DNA from: JAGOUY01 sp964541725
GTDB taxonomy: Bacteria; Patescibacteriota; Patescibacteriia; 2-12-FULL-60-25
Reading direction: 5' to 3'
Length of the DNA: 12,195 nucleotides
Assembly: GCA_964541725.1 (NCBI GenBank)
Contig: CAZIQG010000030.1
Location: 1 to 12,195, forward strand
A program made the position numbers and the translations under genes. Position 1 is the stretch's first letter; each line of letters begins with the position of its first letter. Under the pieces are notes generated by a model. That model ran no database searches and was not told where the DNA came from. It saw only the letters and a list, made by a program, of their open reading frames with translations. Positions 7,591-12,195 of this stretch are shown here, one piece after another.

Positions 7591-7974
7591 TTATTTCACA
7601 ATCGTCAAACGTTTCATACGCGTGTTCTGGGTGCGATTCTTTGGCAACATGTAGCGAACCGCATGCTCCAAAATAGCGCCCGGATCCTCTTGCTGAAGCT
7701 TCGCGACTGGCGTGCGCTTAAGCCCACCAGGACGGTTGGACGTACGGAAGAAGACTTTTTGGTCCATCTTTTTTCCTGTATACACCAACTTATCGGCGTT
7801 CGTAACCTTCACAATCGCTCCCGTATCAATATGAGGCGTATACCCAGGCTGGTCTTTGCCCAAAAGCATCTTCGCAATCGACGTCGCCAAACGACCGACT
7901 ACCTTGTCGGTAGCATCAATCGTGACGGTCTTGCGTGTAATCGTGGCCATGCCACGTGTATTTTTCCAGGCCAT
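7591..7974 (-). CDS. rplM: 50S ribosomal protein uL13 (L13), short C-terminus
   Basis: Large-subunit protein that binds 23S rRNA early in assembly. VDATDK-type start of the fold (TIDATDKVVGRLAT, residues 18-31), YTPHIDTGAIVKVTNADK (45-62), and HAVRYMLPKNR (104-114) are diagnostic. It ends at residue 127 with RLTIVK. E. coli L13 has 142 residues and carries on with about 15 more (the YAG-EHNH-AQ segment), which are absent here. The loss is not a frameshift, because rpsI starts 2 nt after the stop. ATG 7974 is preferred over the internal ATG at 7950: it puts about 20 residues before the DATD motif, as in E. coli, and it has a weak GGTGA 7 nt upstream. It lies 2 nt after the rplQ stop, so the two are likely translationally coupled. 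Confidence 0.95.
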   Translation of the reverse strand: MAWKNTRGMATITRKTVTIDATDKVVGRLATSIAKMLLGKDQPGYTPHIDTGAIVKVTNADKLVYTGKKMDQKVFFRTSNRPGGLKRTPVAKLQQEDPGAILEHAVRYMLPKNRTQNTRMKRLTIVK

Positions 7975-7976
7975 AG

Positions 7977-8330
7977 TTATTTCACCAATTGAATCTGCGC
8001 GACTTCCGCTCCGTCCCCCTTACGAGAGCCAAGCTTCAAGATACGCGTATACCCACCTGGGCGCGTGCTGTAGCGAGGACCAAGCTCTTCGAGCACTTTG
8101 TTGACAGCGCCTTCAGATAAAAGATCCTTCATGAGCAATCGTCGGCTGACGAGGCTCTTTGAGCGACCACGGGTAATAAGTTTTTCTACAAACGGGCGAA
8201 CAGCCTTCGCTTTTGCGAGCGTGGTGTTGACATGTTCATAGAGGATGACCGACGTCGCGAGGCTGCGCAAAAGCGCGAGGCGCGAGGTAGCGTTACGGTC
8301 AAGGGTTTTCCCAACACGGCGATGTCTCAT
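7977..8330 (-). CDS. rplQ: 50S ribosomal protein bL17 (L17)
   Basis: Bacteria-specific large-subunit protein near the peptide exit tunnel. At 117 residues it has normal length. MRHRRVGKTLDRNATSRLAL is the typical N-terminus with its basic RNA-binding stretch, followed by TTLAKAKAVRPFVEKLITRG and the C-terminal RPGGYTRILKLGSRKGDGA, all classical. The start at 8330 is fixed by this N-terminus and lies 3 nt after the rpoA stop. The gene order rpoA-rplQ is the standard end of the alpha operon, with rplM-rpsI appended as in many bacteria. Confidence 0.97.
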   Translation of the reverse strand: MRHRRVGKTLDRNATSRLALLRSLATSVILYEHVNTTLAKAKAVRPFVEKLITRGRSKSLVSRRLLMKDLLSEGAVNKVLEELGPRYSTRPGGYTRILKLGSRKGDGAEVAQIQLVK

Positions 8331-8333
8331 ACA

Positions 8334-9047
8334 TTATTCACTGTAAGTCAAATTCTTGAGGGTAGAGACATGGTCGGTAAGGACTTGGACCGCCTGGTTG
8401 ACCGCTTCAATCGCGTCAATCGTGCCGTCTGTTTCTACTCGCAAGATAAGTTTATCGAAGTCGGTCTTTTCTCCCACGCGCGTGGCCTCCACTTTGTACG
8501 AAACGTTGATGACCGGGTTATAGAGCGCATCGATCGCGATCATCCCAAGCTCGAGCTTCTCTTTGCCACGTTCATCGATGGATTTATATCCACGACCTGG
8601 AGCCACCCATACATCCATTTCAAAGCTGCCAGAGGCAGACGTGATGGTTGCAAGAGGAAGCTCAGGATTTACAATCTCGACCAAGGCATCCTTCTTAAAA
8701 TCTGCGGCCGTGACTTGCTTGTCGCCTTTGACAGACAACGTGAGCTTCACTGGCTCTTCAGAAAATAGTTTAAGACGGAGCAATTTAAGGTTCAAAATGA
8801 TTTCCAGCGCGTCCTCTTTAATGTTTGGCATGGTAGCAAACTCATGGTCTGCCCCCTTGATTTTGACCGCCGTTACCGCTGCACCCGGCAAGGATGACAA
8901 AAGCACGCGGCGCAAGGCATTGCCAAGCGTCGTCCCATAGCCTTGTGCACATGGCTCAACCACGAGCACGCCTTCGTGCGCACGATCGCCGCGCACAAAG
9001 CTGATTTTAGATGGAAGCATGATGGGATCCATACGAAGGGAATACAT
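8334..9047 (-). CDS. rpoA: RNA polymerase alpha subunit, N-terminal domain only
   Basis: Alpha dimerises through its N-terminal domain and scaffolds beta and beta' assembly. GYGTTLGNALRRVLLSSLPG (36-55), EDALEIILNLK and the closing AVNQAVQVLTDH are the expected NTD motifs. The protein stops at residue 237 with KNLTYSE. E. coli alpha has 329 residues, with a C-terminal domain at about 250-329 that contacts UP elements and activators such as CRP; here it is absent. rplQ begins 3 nt after the stop, so there is no room for a displaced or frameshifted CTD. The start at 9047 has the pyrimidine-rich context seen at other genes here (TTCTTTTTTATCC). Met codons at 9032 and 9020 are alternatives nearer the usual family start. 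It sits 17 nt after the rpsD stop. Confidence 0.96.
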   Translation of the reverse strand: MYSLRMDPIMLPSKISFVRGDRAHEGVLVVEPCAQGYGTTLGNALRRVLLSSLPGAAVTAVKIKGADHEFATMPNIKEDALEIILNLKLLRLKLFSEEPVKLTLSVKGDKQVTAADFKKDALVEIVNPELPLATITSASGSFEMDVWVAPGRGYKSIDERGKEKLELGMIAIDALYNPVINVSYKVEATRVGEKTDFDKLILRVETDGTIDAIEAVNQAVQVLTDHVSTLKNLTYSE

Positions 9048-9064
9048 GGATAAAAAAGAACGAA

Positions 9065-9679
9065 TTATTGACGAGAATAGAATTCCACAATCAGCTTCAC
9101 ATCGAATGGCTGCTGCAATTCCTTATCCGCAGGAGCGCCCGTCACTTTGGCGGACAACTCACCACGCGTAAGCGCAATCCAAGATGGGGCTTCGTGTTTG
9201 GCCAAGGTCTCAACCGCGGTCTTCCAGTTCCCTTTACCTTGCTTGATGCCACGCACCGCGATCATTTCTCCAGGACGGACGCGGTAGGAAGGGATGTTAA
9301 CCTTCTTGCCGTTCACATCGAAGTGAGCGTGAGAGACAAATTGACGAGCGGCAGCACGTGTTTTGGCAAAACCAGCACGATAGACCGCGTTGTCAAGACG
9401 AAGTTCGAGCAAGCGAACGAGCGTTTCTCCCGTGTTCCCTTGTTTAGAAGCGGCTTCATCAAACAAGTTGCGGAATTGGCGTTCGTTGAGTCCGTAAATA
9501 CGTTTGGCTTTTTGCTTCTCGCGCAATTGCTTGGCATATTCCGTGGTACGTTTGTTGCCTGTTGGGCCATGAACACCTGGAGCAAACGGACGGCGGACAA
9601 GCGCTTTGGCGTGGGCACTCCGGTCAGACACCGGGGCACCTTCGCGACGAGAGTATTTAGCCTTGAGGTTCAATTTCAT
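9065..9679 (-). CDS. rpsD: 30S ribosomal protein uS4 (S4)
   Basis: Primary 16S rRNA-binding assembly protein, and the autogenous repressor of the alpha operon in E. coli. At 204 residues it has normal length. YSRREG, APGVHGPTGN, QLREKQKAKRIYGLNERQFR (51-70) and the S4 RNA-binding domain (about 94-150, LRLDNAVYRAGFAKTRAAAR and VNGKKVNIPSYRV) are all present, ending VEFYSRQ. The N-terminus lacks the usual MARY-GP start and the zinc-binding Cys knuckle of some S4 proteins. An in-frame TGA just upstream rules out a longer version. The start at 9679 lies 16 nt after the rpsK stop, with no Shine-Dalgarno. Whether it controls this operon through the infA leader is an open inference. Confidence 0.97.
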   Translation of the reverse strand: MKLNLKAKYSRREGAPVSDRSAHAKALVRRPFAPGVHGPTGNKRTTEYAKQLREKQKAKRIYGLNERQFRNLFDEAASKQGNTGETLVRLLELRLDNAVYRAGFAKTRAAARQFVSHAHFDVNGKKVNIPSYRVRPGEMIAVRGIKQGKGNWKTAVETLAKHEAPSWIALTRGELSAKVTGAPADKELQQPFDVKLIVEFYSRQ

Positions 9680-9695
9680 ATGAAGTCAAGGGAGA

Positions 9696-10151
9696 TTAGA
9701 CGCGACGAGGGCGTGGTGGACGGCAGCCATTGTGTGGCATAGGCGTCACATCCTTAATCGATAAAACATTGAGGTTGTTGGCGTTTAAGGCACGTAATGC
9801 CCCTTCACGACCCTGGCCAACCCCGGACACAAACACATGCACATCCTTGAGACCATGGTCTTTTACTTTTTCCGCTGCATCGCGCACGATGACAGAAGCG
9901 GCGTAAGGAGTGGCTTTCTTTGGACCCTTGAAACCAACTACACCAGCGCTCGACCAGGACAAAACGGCCCCGTTCATATCGGTCAAAGAGACGATCGTGT
10001 TGTTAAAGCTGGCTTGGATGTACGCTTTGCCTTGAGAGACTTGCGCACGTGCTTTCTTGCCACCCTTTTTTGGCTTGGCTTTGCTGACTTTTTTGGTAGG
10101 CGCGGCGGCTGCATCAGCGGCAGGGGCTACGTTCTTTACTTCGTCGCTCAT
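9696..10151 (-). CDS. rpsK: 30S ribosomal protein uS11 (S11)
   Basis: Platform protein of the small subunit that contacts the mRNA exit side with bS21 or uS7. At 151 residues it is longer than E. coli S11 (129). The core starts near residue 38 (VSQGKAYIQASFNNTIVSLT), continues GFKGPKKATPYAA and GVGQGREGALRALN, and ends with the invariant-type DVTPMPHNGCRPPRPRRV. The first 36 residues are an Ala/Lys/Pro-rich low-complexity tail, similar in style to the one on uS9 in this operon. The ATG at 10151 is separated from the rpsM stop by a single base (TAATATG), which suggests translational coupling. Confidence 0.97.
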   Translation of the reverse strand: MSDEVKNVAPAADAAAAPTKKVSKAKPKKGGKKARAQVSQGKAYIQASFNNTIVSLTDMNGAVLSWSSAGVVGFKGPKKATPYAASVIVRDAAEKVKDHGLKDVHVFVSGVGQGREGALRALNANNLNVLSIKDVTPMPHNGCRPPRPRRV

Positions 10152-10152
10152 A

Positions 10153-10539
10153 TTAGGTCTTTTCTAGCTTACGTTTACCAGAACCCATGGTCTTACGAAC
10201 GTTGCCACGGATGGTGCGGGAATTGGTCTTGGTGCGTTGGCCACGGACAGGCAAGCCTTTCACATGACGGGAACCGCGGTAAGATCCAATTTCTTTCAAA
10301 CGCTTAATGTTGGAGAGGACTTCACGGCGAAGTTCACCTTCTACTTTATGCTGCTTTTCGATGACATCACGCAATTGATTGGCTTGAGCTTCTGGTAAAT
10401 CCTTGACGCGAACGTCAGGGGAGATACCCGTGTCAGCCAATACTTTCTTGGCCGTGGTTGGGCCGACACCGTAGATATAGGTGAGGGCGACTTCCAGGCG
10501 TTTGTTTTGGGGGAGGGAGACTCCGGCAATACGAGCCAT
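10153..10539 (-). CDS. rpsM: 30S ribosomal protein uS13 (S13)
   Basis: Head protein that contacts uS19, the 50S subunit through bridge B1, and P-site tRNA by its basic tail. At 128 residues it is near the normal length. MARIAGVSLP, the helix-hairpin-helix YIYGVGPTTAKKVL (21-34) and GLPVRGQRTKTNSRTIRG (95-112) are diagnostic. The C-terminus is strongly basic (KTMGSGKRKLEKT). The start at 10539 gives the exact family N-terminus and follows the rpmJ stop by 26 nt. Its upstream context is CATTTACTTACCT, without a Shine-Dalgarno. Confidence 0.97.
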   Translation of the reverse strand: MARIAGVSLPQNKRLEVALTYIYGVGPTTAKKVLADTGISPDVRVKDLPEAQANQLRDVIEKQHKVEGELRREVLSNIKRLKEIGSYRGSRHVKGLPVRGQRTKTNSRTIRGNVRKTMGSGKRKLEKT

Positions 10540-10565
10540 AGGTAAGTAAATGTATCAAATCAAAA

Positions 10566-10682
10566 TTATCCTTGACGTTGTTTGTGCTTAGGGTTCTTTG
10601 GACACGTTACCACCACACGGCCCTTACGGCGCATTACTTGGCAGTCGCGGCACATCGCTTTGACAGAAGATCGAACTTTCAT
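10566..10682 (-). CDS. rpmJ: 50S ribosomal protein bL36 (L36), zinc-binding form
   Basis: A 38-residue large-subunit protein. It starts MKVRSSVKAMCRDCQ and ends PKHKQRQG, both classical. The four zinc ligands are intact (Cys11, Cys14, Cys27, His33), so this is the zinc-containing type rather than the Cys-free paralogue used by some bacteria in zinc starvation. It lies 23 nt after infA and 26 nt before rpsM, the canonical position. The region before the ATG is CU-rich (CTCCCTCATCTCTATT) with no Shine-Dalgarno. Confidence 0.96.
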   Translation of the reverse strand: MKVRSSVKAMCRDCQVMRRKGRVVVTCPKNPKHKQRQG

Positions 10683-10705
10683 AATAGAGATGAGGGAGAA
10701 CTTGT

Positions 10706-10936
10706 TTACAAGCGGTAGGTGATGCGACCTTTCGTTAAATCATACGGAGTCATCTCAACCTGCACCTGGTCGCCAGGCGTCAGACGAATACGATTCATCC
10801 GCATTTTTCCGGACAAATAGCACAGAATGCTTTGCCCATTTTCAAGCTTGACTTTAAAGGTGGCCGCCGGAAGATTTTCTTCAATCGTGCCCTTCACCAC
10901 CAAGAAGTCCTTGTTTGGTGAGGAGTTACCGGCCAT
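10706..10936 (-). CDS. infA: Translation initiation factor IF-1
   Basis: Small OB-fold factor that binds the 30S A site and helps IF-2 and IF-3 select the initiator tRNA. The core is complete: VVKGTIEENLPAATFKVKLE, LCYLSGKMRMNRIRLTPGD, and VEMTPYDLTKGRITYRL at the end. ATG 10936 (MAGNSSPNKDF) gives 76 residues, close to the usual 72. It has the same pyrimidine-rich approach (ATCACATCT) as other starts here. ATG 10957 would add seven residues (MQPCITS) and is the alternative. Neither has a Shine-Dalgarno. It is the first gene of the operon, with a leader of about 135 nt carrying two hairpins. Confidence 0.94.
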   Translation of the reverse strand: MAGNSSPNKDFLVVKGTIEENLPAATFKVKLENGQSILCYLSGKMRMNRIRLTPGDQVQVEMTPYDLTKGRITYRL

Positions 10937-10962
10937 AGATGTGATGCATGGTTGCAAAAGAG

Positions 10963-10974
10963 ACGTATGTACGT
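10963..10974. repeat. Palindrome before the infA start
   Basis: ACGTA-TG-TACGT is a perfect inverted repeat with a 2-bp centre. It partly overlaps one of two direct GTTGCA repeats (10951-10956 and 10973-10978). It lies between the leader hairpins and the start codon. It could be a protein site or a small RNA stem; there is no independent support. Confidence 0.3.
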
Positions 10975-10979
10975 TGCAT

Positions 10980-11037
10980 AAAGGGACTGCCGGGCATCTT
11001 CCACGGTGTCCCTTTGTCGAGCCTAAGGCTCAAACAA
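10980..11037 (-). promoter_or_regulatory. Structured 5' leader RNA of the infA operon
   Basis: Two adjacent hairpins can be read in the minus-strand RNA. The 5' one has stem GAGCC / GGCUC (11027-11031 with 11019-11023) and loop UUA; it is extended by UUGU / ACAA (11034-11037 with 11014-11017) across a small internal loop. The 3' one has a perfect 8-bp stem AAAGGGAC / GUCCCUUU (11008-11015 with 10980-10987) around a 20-nt loop that can add an inner CCG/CGG pairing. The two compete for bases 11014-11015, so they could be alternative states. No long U run follows, so this is not a standard terminator. Leaders of ribosomal operons often bind an encoded protein (S4 in E. coli), but no known family was recognised here. 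Confidence 0.5.
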
Positions 11038-11077
11038 GCTTCGTACCCCACGTTGATATGGATAAAGGATTGGGCGG

Positions 11078-11107
11078 AGTGTACCAATAATTTGGCTAGG
11101 CTGTCAA
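11078..11107 (-). promoter_or_regulatory. Sigma70-type promoter of the ribosomal operon
   Basis: On the minus strand, a perfect TTGACA (11102-11107), 18 nt of spacer and TACACT (11078-11083), preceded by TGG, form a -35 with an extended -10. Transcription would start near 11071. The bases directly upstream (TTCCCTCTAAGCTG) are not AT-rich, so there is no obvious UP element; this fits an RNA polymerase without alpha-CTDs. The -35 lies inside the 12-bp palindrome GCTGTTGACAGC (11100-11111). Confidence 0.75.
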
Positions 11108-11171
11108 CAGCTTAGAGGGAAGGGGGAATAATGAAATGTAAATAACAAAAGCATCCCGCTCTTCCGACAAG

Positions 11172-11203
11172 AAAAAAAGCCGTGTCATCGCAATAAAAAG
11201 GCT
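11172..11203 (-). terminator. Weak candidate terminator after alaS
   Basis: The minus strand has AGCC, an 18-nt loop, GGCT, then a run of seven T. It lies about 30 nt after the alaS stop and before the infA promoter, so position and T tract fit. The stem has only four pairs, which is poor. Confidence 0.3.
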
Positions 11204-11230
11204 AATTCAAGCAAAATATAGTACTCGACC

Positions 11231-12195
11231 CTACCTCTTCCCCGTAACCACAGCCTTAATACGACGCACGCCTGCCGACACCGCCTCTTCTTTTTGAATC
11301 TTAAACGACCCTAGCTCGCCGGTTTCGCTCACATGCGGCCCTCCACAGATCTCTTTGGAAAAATCGCCCATGAAATAGACTTTGATTTTATTCCCGACGA
11401 GCGCGTACTTATCTTCAAACAAACCAATCACGGCGCGCGACTTCGCCTCTTCAACGGTCATCTCTTCCATCTTAATCGCAAAATTCTGACGAATCGCGTC
11501 ATTCACAAGCTCTTCTACTTTTGCCAATTCTTCCGGCGTGACTTTCTGGGCATGCGAAAAATCAAAGCGTAAACGCTCTGCCGTAATATTTGAGCCACGC
11601 TGTTCGACATGCATGCCAAGCACCGTCCGGAGGGCTTGATGGAGCAAATGCGTGGCGGTATGCAACCGCGTCGTCTCAACCGATTGGTCTGCGAGACCAC
11701 CTTTAAACGCGCCTGCCGAAGCAGAACGGGAGAGGTCTTGATGTTTTTTAAATTCTGCTTGGAACGCGTCGCGATCCACCTTCATGCCACGCTCCAACAA
11801 CAACTCCTCGGTCAACTCCCAAGGGAAACCATAGGTTGAAAATAGGGTAAAGGCTTGCTCACCCGACACATTCCCCTGCCCTGCCATTTTCTCAAGCTCT
11901 TTAAGACCCTTCTCTAACGTTTTGCCAAACTTCTCTTCTTCTTTCGCAAGCTCCGTCTGAATTTTTTCTTGGTTGGTTCGAAGTTCCGTGTAGTGATCAC
12001 CAAACGCTTCGATAACGGATTGACCAATCGCCGGCAAAAATGATCCCTGAATTCCTAGGCGACGACCTTCGCGAATGGCTCGACGAAGCAAACGACGGAC
12101 AACATAGCCAGCGCCTATGTTCGAAGGTAAGACGCCGCGGGGATCACCGATGATAAAGGTGGCTGCACGAATGTGGTCGGCGATGATACGGAAGG
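11231..12195 (-). CDS. alaS: Alanyl-tRNA synthetase, 5' part beyond the window, no C-Ala domain
   Basis: The visible 320 residues begin FRIIADHIRAATF and GVLPSN-GAGYVVRRLLRRA, typical of the end of the aminoacylation and tRNA-recognition region. They continue through the linker helices into the editing domain, with its zinc-type motif HTATHLLH, RFDFSH, and ICGGPHVSETGELGSFKI. The enzyme charges tRNA-Ala and clears Ser- and Gly-tRNA-Ala. The protein stops right after AGVRRIKAVVTGKR. E. coli AlaRS (876 residues) continues with a dimerising, tRNA-binding C-Ala domain of over 150 residues. Here an AT-rich spacer, a candidate terminator and a promoter follow, so the domain is absent rather than displaced. 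CGGPHV replaces the common CGGTHV; the Cys and His are kept. The whole protein would be near 600 residues if the unseen part has normal length. Confidence 0.95.
   Translation of the reverse strand, partial: FRIIADHIRAATFIIGDPRGVLPSNIGAGYVVRRLLRRAIREGRRLGIQGSFLPAIGQSVIEAFGDHYTELRTNQEKIQTELAKEEEKFGKTLEKGLKELEKMAGQGNVSGEQAFTLFSTYGFPWELTEELLLERGMKVDRDAFQAEFKKHQDLSRSASAGAFKGGLADQSVETTRLHTATHLLHQALRTVLGMHVEQRGSNITAERLRFDFSHAQKVTPEELAKVEELVNDAIRQNFAIKMEEMTVEEAKSRAVIGLFEDKYALVGNKIKVYFMGDFSKEICGGPHVSETGELGSFKIQKEEAVSAGVRRIKAVVTGKR

Noticed and set aside
8330..8340. A frameshift hiding the C-terminal domain of RpoA
   Set aside because: rplQ starts 3 nt after the rpoA stop with its exact family N-terminus, so no space exists for the missing domain.
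9068..9742. A 224-codon open frame on the plus strand opposite rpsD and the end of rpsK
   Set aside because: It mirrors two unmistakable ribosomal protein genes on the minus strand, and its translation shows no recognisable domain. It is a shadow frame, like the plus-strand frames opposite rpoA and the surface genes.

Overview
The window reads as an ordinary bacterial translation locus next to large secreted surface proteins. Every recognisable gene lies on the minus strand, so transcription runs from the right edge towards position 1. The best guess for the host is a Candidate Phyla Radiation (Patescibacteria) bacterium, perhaps near Uhrbacteria or Magasanikbacteria. The reasons are trimmed core proteins (RNA polymerase alpha without its C-terminal domain, alanyl-tRNA synthetase without its C-Ala domain, a short uL13), giant surface proteins with YWVGGTG-type repeats, and a helical C-terminal module that I recall from that group. 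This placement is inference and was not searched. The standard code with UGA as stop fits, because long reading frames contain no in-frame UGA. That argues against the UGA=Gly lineages Gracilibacteria and SR1.

Layout from right to left (direction of transcription): the 3' part of alaS (11231-12195); a weak terminator, a good promoter and a structured leader RNA (10980-11107); then a compact nine-gene operon infA-rpmJ-rpsM-rpsK-rpsD-rpoA-rplQ-rplM-rpsI (10936 down to 7064). The operon ends at a clear intrinsic terminator (7018-7046). A second promoter (6908-6936) and a leader of about 125 nt, with an orphan Shine-Dalgarno and a UUCG hairpin, precede a secreted protein of about 849 residues built on two WVGGTG-type repeats (4228-6777). 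Next comes a small gene that is readable only if one base in an A6 run is skipped (3917-4190). Last is a secreted multidomain protein of at least 1273 residues that runs off the left edge (1-3819). It carries two Gly-rich modules, an Fn3/Ig-like domain, two Calx-beta-type domains and a helical C-terminal module.

The operon genes supply the initiation factor, the 30S head, platform and body proteins, two 50S proteins and the RNA polymerase alpha subunit. This is the classic alpha operon joined to the rplM-rpsI pair. The surface genes are presumably cell-envelope or adhesive proteins; nothing in the sequence gives an enzymatic activity for them.

The observations most worth checking are the A6 frame break in the small gene, the hairpin-rich infA leader, the missing alpha-CTD and C-Ala domains, and the consistent use of pyrimidine-rich start contexts instead of Shine-Dalgarno sites. 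No RNA genes, insertion sequences, CRISPR arrays or attachment sites were seen.
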